Assembly: GCA_039707655.1 (NCBI GenBank)
Contig: CM077665.1
Span: 440,943,531 to 441,007,530, forward strand
DNA: 64,000 bases
From: Elymus sibiricus
Taxonomy: Eukaryota; Streptophyta; Magnoliopsida; Poales; Poaceae
Direction of reading: 5' to 3'
The notes under the pieces were generated by a model. It made no database searches and was not told the origin of the DNA. It worked only from the letters and a program-made list of their open reading frames with translations. Below, in pieces: positions 33,337 to 44,740 of the stretch; within the stretch, counting starts at the first letter, position 1, and the number at the start of each line of letters is the position of its first letter. A program made the translations under genes and the position numbers.

Positions 33337-36300
33337 CTATTTCTGTCGCTCCTGTGTGATCAACGGCCTCTTGTAGTACCTCAGCAGCAGGGACCAGCAG
33401 ACGACGCTGACGGAGGACGCGGCCATGGCGGCGCCGGCCACCCACGGCGGCAGCCGGAACCGGGTCGACGGGAACAGCACCCCCGCGGCGATCGGGATGC
33501 CGATGATGTTGTAGCCGAGGGCCCAGACGTAGTTCATCCGTATGCGGAAGAAGGCCTTCCTGGACAGGTCGATGGCGGTGATCACGTCCTCCAGGTTGCT
33601 CTTCATGAGCACGATGTCCGCCGCCTCGATGGCCACGTCGGTGCCCGCGCCGATGGCCATCCCCACGTTGGCTGCCACCAGCGCCGGGGAGTCGTTGATC
33701 CCATCGCCGACCATCGCGACGGTTCTTCCCGACAGCTGCAGTGATCAATCAAAGATTTAAAGGCAGTGAGTGGATGCGTGGCTGTATCCTGTGACAACAC
33801 CATCAATCAAAGCAATAAAGCAAAGGATATGGCCCTTTGAGATAAAGGCAAGGACATCTAGCATAGCTCACCTGAAGTTCCTTCACCTTCTCAGCCTTCT
33901 GCTCTGGCTTCGCCTCGGCTATGATGTTTTCGATGCCAACCTCCTTGCCGATGGCGTTGGCAGTTCCCCAGTTGTCCCCAGTCACCATTATGCACTCCAC
34001 CTTCATTGACTTGAGGTATGATATCACTTCATGAGCGTTTGGTTTTATCGGATCAGACACAGAGATTATGCCCACAATTTCTTGATCCATGGCCACGATG
34101 ATCCCTGTGTGTGCCTTCTCTTCCTCTTCCATAAGGATTTCTGAAGCTTCCACGGGGACATCAATGCCTAATGACAACATAAAGCTCTTGTTGCCCACAA
34201 TGACACTCTTGTCGCTGATTTTTGCCTTGACGCCGTGTCCGGTGACTGAAATGAAATCCCTTGCTTCAGGCCAGATATGGGTTTCTTCCGAGTGAAAGTT
34301 CTTGGCTTGCTCCACTATCGCTTTCGCCAGCGGATGCTCACTGTTGACCTGAAAATCAATGCAATTTGAGCAAGGTATCTCCCCAAGACCCTACGAGAAA
34401 ATTCTACTAAGAAAACACTGCAGACACATATATAGTTAGAAGCATACCTCTGCTGCTGCAACATAGTCATAGAATTCACGCAGGACCATGTTTTTAAAGA
34501 GCCTGGTATTGACGACAATAGGCTTCCCGAAGGTTAGTGTTCCTGTCTTGTCGAAAACAATGCAGTCCACCTGTAAAATTTCATACAAATGATGTTCGTC
34601 AACAATATGAAGCACTATCTGCTAACATGTTTTCAGTTTTATAGTTATTATTAGTACCTTCTGCGCACTCTCCAGAGCTTGCCCACCCTTGATCAGAACA
34701 CCTTGTGAGGCACCGACTCCAGTTGCAACCATCACAGCAGTTGGAGTTGCGAGTCCTAGGGCGCAAGGGCAGGCGATCACCATAACTGATATCCCGAACT
34801 GAAGAGCTAGCTGAAAGCTATCCATGGAAGATGGTATCCACGAGCTAGGGTAGCCATGAAACCTCCCAGCTAAGAACCATGTAAGCCAAGTAAGCAAAGA
34901 AAGAAAGATAACCTGCAAGCACAAAGCTGATTGTTCAGTATTGATAAGAATACAATGTTATTGGATAAACACAATGTAACTGAACTCACCAGGGGGACAA
35001 AGACTTTAGATATCTGATCAGCAAACTTCTGCACAGGAGCTTTTGCCATTTGGGCTGACTCTACTAGCCTTACAATCTGTGCCAGGGCACTCTCTGATCC
35101 AACAAATGTTGCCCTGACATGGAGCACACCATTCTCGTTCACCGTCCCTCCAATCACAGTGTCACCCTTCCTCTTTGCCACAGGCCGTGATTCTCCGGTG
35201 ATCATGCTTTCATTCACATGGCTTTGGCCCCAAATAACAAATCCATCGGAAGCAACTTTCCCACCAGGTATGACTTTGATCACATCATTTTTCTGAATCA
35301 ACCGACTGTCGATCTCTTTCTCGCTTACAACATTCCCTTCATTATCATATATCAGCACAGTTGCAGTTTCTGGTGCAAGATCCATCAGCTTGGCAATAGC
35401 CTCAGAGGTCTTTCCTTTTGCCAAGATCTCGAGGTATTTTCCAAGAAGGATAAATGATATGAGCATGGAACTTGTCTCAAAAAAATCAGTTGACATATAA
35501 TTCTCAGAAGTGGCAGCTCGGAGGACCGAGTAAACTGAGTAGAAATATGCTGTGTTGGTCCCTAGAGCAATGAGCACGTCCATGTTTGGTGAGCCATGAC
35601 ACATTGCCTTGTAAGCACCAGTATAGAATTTGCGGCCAATTACAAACTGGACAGGTGTTGACAAAATCCACCGCAATAGTTCACCAATGCTCATCATGTT
35701 GACAACCTTTTTGTCCAGCCCATCCTTCAGCCCTGGGATGTACATGAACACCATGGAGGTTAGGAACACTGGAATTGTGAACAGTAAGCTCCACAAGAAG
35801 GACTGCCTGTACCGCGTTATCTCCCCATTTCTATGCTGCTCTCTTCCATCGGCTTCCGGATATATTGATACAGAAATATCACCAGATCCAGCTGACTCAA
35901 TGACTTCAATGAGGTCTCGCGGGCCTGTTTGGTCAGGCTTGTAAGAGATGGTTATCTTTTGGAGCTCGGTATCGATTTTTATGTCTTCCACACCAGGAAG
36001 AGCTTGGACAGAACTTTTGACTATCATTACTGATCTCTCATTGAGAATGCCATCCACTTTGAGGTCTATCCTGCTCCGATCTTCTCCTGCGGTGACCAGT
36101 ATTGCTTCAAATCCAGATTCTTCAACTGCATTGACTAGTTGGGTAGCAGCAACAACCCTCTGATTATAACGGATTTCCGCCTCTTCAATAGCCAGTGCAA
36201 CAGAAGCTCTCTGAACCCCTGGAACAGCTTGCAAGGCGGATTCAACTGTGTTTGCACAAGACGTGCAGGTCATTCCCTTTATGTGCAGCCTGCATACTAG

Positions 36301-38518
36301 AATGCTCTTTTCCTTAAGCTCCTCGTCAATCAGTTTAGCTCCGAAACCAACATCTTCAATGGTTTCCCTAATTTTTTCCTCCTGTACAAAAAAAAGGCAG
36401 ACATGAACTTCAATCTCCAAATAACTTTCATCCGTGTAGCGCAGGCTCACTTTCAACCTTTCATTATCTTGGCCTCTTATTCACTATACTTTAGCCCTAG
36501 ATGGTACTGCTATATCCAATAGGACACCTAAGTGTGGCACTATCTTCTAGCTATTACTGATTAAAGTTACTAGATGCAGCAAGAAATGACATCAGCCCAA
36601 TCATAGGTGCCATCCAACAAGGTAGTGTGTGAGCAAGCAGCCATTATGTTGAAATAGAGATGGAAGTCTTTTTGGGATCCTATAATTCCAATCAAAGTTA
36701 GTATCTCTCGTCATCCAACTAGAATAGTGCACTTACGCTGCAGGAAAAGGACTTCCAACAATAGGAAAAGTACCCCTATGGTACCAATAATTTTCACGAT
36801 ACTGATAAAAAGGTTATGTACTTCCTGTTGTCTTCAAAAATAACAGTTCTTTCTCGAAAGATAATCAGAGATAACAATGGTGGGAGTGGGACAAGCCCAA
36901 ATGCTCCACTGATGAAAGAAAGTAATCATGAGATGAGAAATGTGAGTTGCAAAAATTTCCAGAATAAGAAAATATTTACCGGAATCAGTTGACATATGCT
37001 CAAGTTTAGTGGGAGGAACACCAAATGAACAGATAAAAAAACTTGAAGTTATGGAACAGAGTGCACTGCAACCCAGTTATTAGAACGAAAAATGATGCAC
37101 TGTGGGAAAGAGCAAAGGGTCGCTGGAAGTAGATATTTTTTCCATGTGACCACCGTGTACATAGGTAGCCGGGTTCCATTGCTTCAGCAAAGGCACAAGA
37201 GTTCACAAGTTCAAAACATCAAGTTAAAGATTTTTTAGAAGATTGATACCTAAGGGTAACGATCTCCAGAGGTACGACACAAACTTTAGTTGATACACAT
37301 TGAAATTCTGTTGTTGTGCTTGTAGACAAGGTTATCTGCACTTGTAGTTGAAAACTTGTAAACATAAACAATAAGTAGGAACCATCAATCTGTGTTTCCA
37401 AATCAAGCTTCATACTGAGCCTGCAACCTTGTGCGCATCACAGTATTTACAACCGGGCATGTAATGAGAACCCAAATCGACCACTCGATGTTTTAAAGTA
37501 GTTAGCAGTTTCACATCAGAAGCAAAGTTGTCTAGCTGTAGCCTTCTGAACCACACAAAGTCAATAAATGCAAGAACTTTCAGGGCCACCGCCCCTTTAA
37601 ACGTTTCTCATCTCAAAAGGAAAACCAATTAAAGCCACACGAAACCCTCCTCGAGTGATGCTATTAACCATACGTACCAACATTGGTTTTTCAGCAGGAG
37701 TTTTTGTTTAGCCTCTGCAACTGGATTCTCCAAGAGACTGCCTAAATAGTTGCACAGAGCGACACATTTGCCTGTATAAATCTATAGTCTATATCTATCA
37801 TCTCGCGAAGTTGCCAATGCTCCCAATATCAGCCAATTTTGTGATGCTGGGACCTCCTAAAGCTAAAAATGCCCGTGTATCAGTGTCAAGGCTTCTGATA
37901 AGGACACAATGCATGTGACTTGACGTATAAGCACATCACCCACCATGCCCCAAGCCAAAGGGATGAACCATTGTACTCATCTATAACTGTACAACAAAAG
38001 TATGCACAGCATTTTCACTAAAACAAATTCTCAAAATAATCACACGCGACCATCTAAAATCCTAAATTCATCCGAACCCCACGGCCGACACCCCATCCCC
38101 CCTAAAATGCATAACGGCCGGCGGATGTTGAGCGTGCTTAACAAATGAGGAAGGGCCCAAAATCAGGGTGCTCTGCTGTGCTCACCGAGACGAATGCCGG
38201 GTAGAAGGCGACCTGCGCGCGGCAGCCGAGGACGTCGACGGCGGCGTCGTGGATGCCGGGGAGCCGCTTGACGGCCTTCTCCACCGACCCCGCGCACGCG
38301 GCGCAGGTCATGCCGGTCACCGCGAACACCGCCACCTTCTCCTCCTCCTCCTCCTCGGCCGCCCCCGCCGCGGCCTCCAGATCGCCGGCGACCGCGGCCG
38401 CCTTGGTGCGCCGCGGCATGGACGCGTACCGCGGCCGCAGCGCGAGGCGGCGCCCGCTCCCCTCGGCGCCGCCGCCGCGGAAGCAGGCGAGGAAGACGGC
38501 CCGGGTGCCCGCCGCCAT
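33337..38518 (-). CDS. HMA5: P1B-type copper-transporting ATPase, HMA5-like
   Basis: Six exons on the minus strand encode 992 residues: 38186-38518, 34990-36381, 34658-34912, 34448-34570, 33872-34348 and 33337-33735. All junctions are GT-AG and in frame. Two metal-binding domains carry GMTCAAC (Cys72, Cys75) and GMTCTSC (Cys150, Cys153). The actuator TGES follows, then the membrane CPC (623-625) in [12 protein letters not shown], the phosphorylated Asp667 in DKTGT, SEHP (706-707) and GDGINDSP (870-877). The CPC motif and the paired N-terminal domains mark a Cu(I) pump. The sequence is close to rice HMA5, which works in root-to-shoot copper transfer and xylem loading. The usual length is about 1000 residues, so the gene looks complete. 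Intron 1 is 1804 bases. A second first exon lies 8.6 kb upstream. Confidence 0.97.
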
Positions 38519-38962
38519 CCCGAGAGAGGTGTTTCCGTCCGGGAATGGCGATCGCTGGAGCTCGCGCCGATCGCTGCGGAGTTGTTGCTTGAGAGTGCTT
38601 GGAGCATTGCCGGATTTATAGGGCGGGGAGGGTGGCGCCGATCGTGTGGGCTTCTTTTTCCCGAAAATGAGATTGTGGGAGAGCGTCGCTAAAGCAAAGC
38701 GAGCTCTCTAGTGCTGGCAGCGTCGGATTAGAATATGGCTGCTACACGTCAGTCGCGTAGGCGGGTGGAGAATTCCGGTATAACCGATTGGAAAGATCAA
38801 ACTGCAGACACAAGCAGGATTGTTTGGGCTCCGTCGCGTGGCCAGCACAAAGGCAGACGTTGGCATGGCAGCTCTCATGAACAAGACCGACGCCGCCACA
38901 GCCGTGTCTAGCCATGTCCGGCCGCAAAGAGTAACATTTGGAAGAGAAAAAAATCACTTTTT
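38519..38962 (-). promoter_or_regulatory. Proximal promoter of the copper ATPase
   Basis: A TATA box (TATAAATC on the minus strand) lies at 38613-38620, about 95 bases upstream of the start codon. The surrounding GCCGGATTTATAGGGCG is nearly the same as the TATA region of the distal first exon (47204-47219). A Helitron-like element begins at the far end. Confidence 0.7.
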
Positions 38963-40182
38963 TCTCTATTACTACTTATATACTTATAAAAGAGCAAACT
39001 TAACCTTCTCTAAACGCACCCCGCAAAGGTACACGAACTCATTACCACCACAGGATTAGGCCAGCTAAACTCAATCTAACCGTTAAACTTAATCTAATAA
39101 TCCATCTCTTGTGTACCCTTAGTAATTGAGGTTGACTGACCATATACTCCACCGTAGAGGAAAATAGCGAACTCCACGGCCCACGCCCGCAGCCCTTGCA
39201 ATCACGCACTCTAAAAGAAAGTGCCCGTCATCACCGAAACAACCTAGAGGAGGAGGAGGAGGATTCTTTGATCTTGGCCGCCGCAGCGAGGGATTTCTCC
39301 GGCGGGGCATAACGAAGCTGTCGGAGATGTATTGAAGCGCGTGGAGCTGGAGGATGCTGCTCTCAGCCCCGGTCGAGCGGCTCGCCTCGGCGGGTCTCAT
39401 CGGCGCGGCGGACTCGGCGGGAGCTGACGGGTGTGGAGGGAGGTGGCGTAGATCCAGTGTGTGTGCGCGCTGATGGACCGGCTCTAGCACTCCATCCCCG
39501 CCAAGGGCAACCGTGATCTCTGGAAGAGGTGAGGATGCTCTTCGATGAGCCTGGGCAAAGCCTTTGAATCATGACATGCAATTTGATCCAGCAATTAGCA
39601 ATCTATCCATGGTGTTTACGTATTATTTAATGGAGAATGGTTGGAGCTAGCTCCGCCCCTGATTCCTCCGCAGATTGATTTGGTGTTTGCGCCGGTGTTG
39701 ACCCCGTCGTCATGGTTGTTTGTGGTTGTCGCAGGTTTGGTGCGGGCATGGTTGGTGATTCCCAGGGTTGCCCGTCTTGATCTGTGATGTCCAATGTTTC
39801 TGTGATTACAGTTGAAGGCGCCTGTGATTGGGGTGCAAGCCAGACCTGAGGGACGACCAACATAACAGGCTTGAGCAGACGATGGCACACATCATGCAGT
39901 CGTTTCGTGGGATCGAGACCTGCATTGAGATCTCAGTGCTCTGCGCTTCGCCAGACATAGATAAAAAAGAACCCCATTGTATCAATTTGCATTGGTAACA
40001 CTTATTATGTCAAATCGTTGATTGTATACAATGAAACTGGAATGCTTAAAATATTCGCGTAGTTGGTCAACCTCACGTAATATTCCAACAGTGCATATTT
40101 TTTGTAATTCTGATTGTTCGTTAGAGTTCTGGATACTATGCTCGAGCAGGTTTACTAAAACAGATTGTTTATGAACCACAGG

Positions 40183-40296
40183 TGCAGAAGGTCTTGTACC
40201 ATATGCGGTGTGAGAGTTTTCAAGCGGATATTCATTCTATGTGACCACGACAGGGATGGAGCTCTCAGTGATGTGGAGCTCAATGACTTTCAGGGT
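40183..40296 (+). pseudogene. Captured exon of a Miro (mitochondrial Rho) GTPase
   Basis: The plus strand encodes KRIFILCDHDRDGALSDVEL, matching the first EF-hand of plant Miro GTPases. The 12-residue calcium loop DHDRDGALSDVE has Asp at positions 1, 3 and 5 and Glu at 12. It starts after an AG and ends before a run-on that no longer matches, like a lone exon. Miro proteins sit on the outer mitochondrial membrane and link mitochondria to motors. No GTPase domain or other Miro exon was found nearby, so this is a fragment and not a gene. Confidence 0.75.
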
Positions 40297-40339
40297 TGTA
40301 TCCACTCCGTCATTCATATTATGGTGAGGTTGTTCTCGC

Positions 40340-40375
40340 GGGGGGGTGGGGGGGGGGGGGGGGGGGGGGGGGGGG
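40340..40375 (+). repeat. Poly-G tract
   Basis: A run of seven G, one T and then 28 G lies about 45 bases after the Miro exon fragment. Such a run could form G-quadruplexes and could also hide a sequencing-length error. Confidence 0.9.
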
Positions 40376-42393
40376 AGGTCAGTGTGATACCCCATGCTTC
40401 CATATGTTAACATGCAATCCAGAGTTGAGTCTTGACCTTGTCATTAGAGACAGGAATCCTCATACTATCGTGAGGTTGTTGAGCACATGAGGATGTAAAC
40501 TGCCTATTTTTTTGGGTTGCTCGGCATGTGGAATTTCTATAGAACTATTGCACATCATGGGGAAATGCTATATTTTTGTTCTATAGAGTGTTATTAGTTC
40601 GAGGTTAATGGATGCACATCGTTTTTTCTTTAAGTTACTATTGAGAAGTTGTCACATTGATCTTCAATTATCAATTACCTCTAGATATATGAAGTTTGAC
40701 AAGAAACTGAATATGCGGTAAGATGAGGTATGTATTCTTTTTGTACTTGACAGTTTTAGATTTCCAGTGGAGTTTTGGTTTCTCCTATTGAGATCGTAGA
40801 CTGGATGTTTATACTATGCATTCAAGCTATTCCCATACCTAAGGTCTGTTGGTGTTGAATCTTATTTTCCTGTAGTGTGATTACTATATGAAGTTATTTG
40901 CGTGTTTTCTCACTTTTATTTGTATAATCGGCATTCTGCAGAAATAGGGCAACAAAATTCAGGTATATGATTTGAGGTTCGTAGTGGAGAAGAGCCGTGA
41001 GAACCTGCAGTTGCTTTGTTTTATTGGTATGTACTATGAACTGACCACATCTTTTCACTTCCCTTCCTAGCTCTTAGGTTACATGTGATTTATGAACTGG
41101 GATAAGCAAAATATATAGACGGTCATTTAAGCACATTATTATCAACTATTCATTTTGTAATATTTATTAGTAGTGCATCACTAGAATTGTTTTTTTTGCT
41201 TATTTTTACTTATTAACTAGGATGAACAAGTATTTTCTTCTTATAAGTAATACATGCATTGCACGTGTACGCTAACTATGGATCAAAGTGTGAGATGTGA
41301 ATGGACCAGAAATAATTCTGTCTATTCAGATTTGTGTAATAGTTCACTGCGTCATCAGTAGTTATTAGTACCACAAACATCTGTAGAAAAACTGTTATTT
41401 AGCCAAAAGTTAATGACCATTTCTAATCACTGGTTGTTTAAGATTTACACTGCCTTGATATGAGTTAAAAAATGACCTTGTTTTTTGTTTCAATTTTGGG
41501 GGATGCATCACATATTTATGGCAGTTTTGGCAGAAGAGGGGAAGTGCATACATTTGATGATTATTTTTGCTGTACAATTGATTTACTTGATCAAAAAGTA
41601 AGCATTTAGCATGTCATGTTGTTGTTTTAAAAGCAAATTCCTGATAGACAATACATATCAATTGTGTTTTTCCCTGTAGCAACGCATGGGCAATTATTTT
41701 TTCTTTTTGGCGATCACAGTAAGACAAATACTGCGAAGATCAAGTCCGTATTCATGGCAAGGGATCGACAATTGTTTATCAAAAGCAGTTTGCTACACAC
41801 TGAAGTGTGACAGAAAAGGTGTGCTACTGTTTCCACATCTCTTTTTGCGAATCACTAATGTTTTTCCCAAGTCTTTTCTTCCTTTTTGTAATGACCCGGA
41901 AATAGTTTCGGCATTGGATTCAGTTTCTCCGATGTCCTCATTGTTCTTATTGGGAAGTGCAAAGTGAATTTGAGGAATTTTTCCCAAGTCCCAGCTTTGT
42001 ATAGGCCCTTATTAGTGCCGTGTGGGTATGGCCACACGAGTGGCGTGCTATTGATATTTTTATGTGAGATTTGTTTCTCATTTTTGCAGTCATGCAAGTG
42101 TGAGTTATGTGTATTTGCAACATGTTATTGAGTGTTGTAACTTTCATTGTTCCTTAAGCAAAGCCATTTGGAGGTTTACATAAGCATTTGGTTAGGAGCC
42201 TCGTCTATGAACTTTTCCGGAATTTCTTATTTTTTTTATATAGGTGTGAATCTTATTGATCAACGTTTGGCGTGCGTTGCACGTGCAATCTTACTAGTCC
42301 TGGATAAGTATAGTTTGGACTCATTTTACTACGTGGTCAGCAGGAAACACCTCTCAACAAAAACATCGGGCGGTGACATCAACTAATTAGAGT

Positions 42394-43655
42394 GGGCATC
42401 TCTATAAGATCCCACAAACTCATATTTGAGGAGGAAAAGTGGTATTTAGGCAAAGAGCCAACTGGTAGATCCTCAAAACCCAAAACTTTACTAAATCGAT
42501 TTTTTTACTCCCAAAACATGCCCCCCTCCCATGTTTAGTCGACGGGCTAAAACTCGCACACCCCCTCCCACCCACCTTGACGCTGCCACCCCATTAGTAG
42601 CCGTCGAGCTTCCCTTCCCCGATGACCGGGAGAATGGGTAGGCCGACCCCCCATCACACCCCCAAGGCACCATCGTCGGCGTCGGAGGCCCACCCGCGGC
42701 TACGAATTCAGCGGTGCAACCACCAAAAAGGCGGCGGCATGGGATGAACCTCATCGGCGGCAAAGCGTTGACGACCGTCGTCGGCATTCCCTCCAACACG
42801 ACCACCGTACGGACTGTAGCGAAGCAGACCGACAAGCGGGACCGTCGGCCGATCGAAAACGCGGTTGTCAACACGGCGGATCCGGCGAGAGAAAAAGAAG
42901 AACGTGGTTGCCGGTGCCCCCACCACCAGACCTGTCGCGGCTTCGTCGAGTGCTACCATGCCTCATGCCACCATGCAAGCAACCCCTCACTGATGGCGTC
43001 CGAGGATAAGATGGATTCGAACACTGCAACAAGCGATGGAGAGATGCATGATGAAATGTCCTAGAGGTTGAAAAAACTCTCTTTATATTATTGTTTGCAT
43101 TTGCTTTAATACAGTGATGCATTGTTCGATATTGATTTCTAGGTTCTTCCTTTACTTTTGTAGTGTGAAAATGAACAATGATGCCGACACATTTATGAAT
43201 GAACTGAATTCAAGCCACACACTTGGGCTCAATGGCATAGTGATGACTATGCCATATACTCAAACGAGAGAAGCTGAGAAGATGGATGAGGTCAAGGAGA
43301 TCGACCAGAGTCAAGCGAAGAGGAAGCCGATGAACTACAAGATCTATGAAGACAAAGCTTTGTGTAAACCTTGACTCAATGTCTCTCTCGATGCCGCAAT
43401 CGGTGGATTTGATGAACTAAATTTATGCCCGTAGTTGAATTGTGGTGTGATGCATTCAAATTATCTATGTTTGTGTTGACATGTGATCAATTAGTTAGAA
43501 TAGTTTGAGCAATAGATCTCAAAGTTTGTGGAACCAAAATTTATATAATATGGGATTTGCTAGCTGCGAAATAGTGACTTTACTTACAAAAATAGCGAAG
43601 TGGTATACGAAGTACTTTTGGCTGTTTTAGTATAGGGGATCTTCTAGAGATGCCC
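42394..43655 (+). mobile_element. Harbinger-like non-autonomous element
   Basis: The left end GGGCATCTCTATAAGATCCC mirrors the right end GGGGATCTTCTAGAGATGCCC, giving inverted repeats of about 20 bases with few mismatches. TTA follows the right end, as expected for a Harbinger TSD. The left flank (ATTAGAGT) is less clear, so the exact edge is uncertain. A degenerate ORF1-like frame lies inside and no DDE transposase is present. Confidence 0.65.
42714..43440 (+). pseudogene. Myb-like Harbinger ORF1 remnant
   Basis: The first block (42714-43061) starts MQPPKRRRHGMNLIGGK and ends at a stop. A second block (43171-43374) ends KPMNYKIYEDKALCKP, then TGA, then LNVSLDAAIGG. The last part matches the Myb/trihelix DNA-binding start of Harbinger ORF1 proteins, in which a Trp-Leu-x-Val-Ser-Leu-Asp string is conserved. 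The stop codon occupies the Trp position. The helper function for the transposase would be lost. Confidence 0.55.
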
Positions 43656-43659
43656 TTAG

Positions 43660-44740
43660 TTCACTCTTCCCGATCAATTACCTTGAGATCCCCCTTGTTC
43701 TCCGAAAGTTGTTTAGTGCGGCTCTCCAACCGTTGGTTGACAGAATCATGAATCGCCTCCCTACTTAGGGTGCATCCATGATGGAGAAGGTTGGACACTT
43801 AACCTTGGTAAAGCCGGTCCTTGCCATCATGTCCTTCCACCAGGTGCTAGTTCTTCAATTGAACAAGATGGTTCTAATAAGGTGCCAATTCTCCCTAGAT
43901 GAGCGCACAATGTTCTCCGTATCCACCAAGATGGCGGTTGACGACAACGCTCCTGTCATATTCTAGGAGGACCGTTGGGGATCACGCTCGGATTGCTCCA
44001 GTTCATCTCCAGTCGTACCAGGAAGCGGTGAACAGTTTGAGATGCCTTGGTCGATCGCTGTTAACGTCGGACATAGGGGGGTCATGGCTACCCTGGCCAT
44101 GTGGCAGTACATCCAATCCGGCAGCAGATCCGCTCCGTATAGTTCGCTCCCCACCGAACAAAGTCTAGTGACGTTGGACAGTGGAGCACAATACACGTCC
44201 AAGAGTTGCCATGTCGCTCTCTTCAAGGGTGGAGTTCGACATCGCTCCTGGAGGCTTATATGTAGGTCATGGACCCCAAGGGTCAAGTTCATGTGGATCG
44301 CTTTGCCAGTACCGAGCTGGACCACGGAGCGTTTGAGCGCGTCGTGGTTTGCAACACGCATTGAGTTGCATACCGTTTAACCAAACGGAGGAGACGATGG
44401 CCATATATTGCTGCTCCTTCTCTCGCACATTCTAGCACGAGGTGCTCTCCTGGATCCGGTTGACAACCACCAACCTAGCCAAGGGGGCGGACTTCGTGGA
44501 CTGGTGGCAAGAAACTTGCCACTCGGTTCCCACCTCGGCTCTAAAGGGCACGTCCTTAGTCATCCAGCTGGTGTCTTGGTGCATCTGGAAGCATTGTATC
44601 GCTATCATCTTTGACAACGCTCGGCTCGGCCTCGACCATCTCCTCAGCATGATAAAGTCGGATGCCATGTGGCGGGCTTTGGCGGGTGCATTTAGGCTTG
44701 TGACTTTGCTCTCAGAGGGAGTCACGACTAGCGTGTAGGG
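43660..44740 (+). pseudogene. LINE ORF2 C-terminal fragment with zf-RVT region
   Basis: On the plus strand broken frames match the end of a plant non-LTR retrotransposon ORF2. SAALQPLVDRIMNRLPT and HQVLVLQLNKMVL come first. SKSCHVALFKGG, FMWIALPVPSWTTERL and DWWQETCHSVPTSALKG follow, from the zf-RVT region. The frame changes several times and an early stop replaces a Trp codon. The RT catalytic core is absent. A LINE-like 3' untranslated stretch continues to about 44880. It lies between the two ATPase first exons. Confidence 0.7.

Larger units (their letters stand above)
38963..42297 (+). mobile_element. Helitron-like element with captured gene pieces
   Basis: The left end TCTCTATTACTACTTATA resembles the 5' end of wheat Helitrons. 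The right end carries a short palindrome (TTGCACGTGCAA at about 42277-42288) followed nine bases later by CTAG and a T at 42298, the Helitron 3' signature. No TIR or TSD is expected. The left boundary is approximate, because the expected A before TC is not seen. The 3.3-kb interior has no Rep-helicase. It contains a Miro GTPase exon, other coding-like scraps (for example QVYDLRFVVEKSRENLQLL near 40960-41020) and a 28-base G-run. I take it as a non-autonomous, gene-capturing element. Confidence 0.65.
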
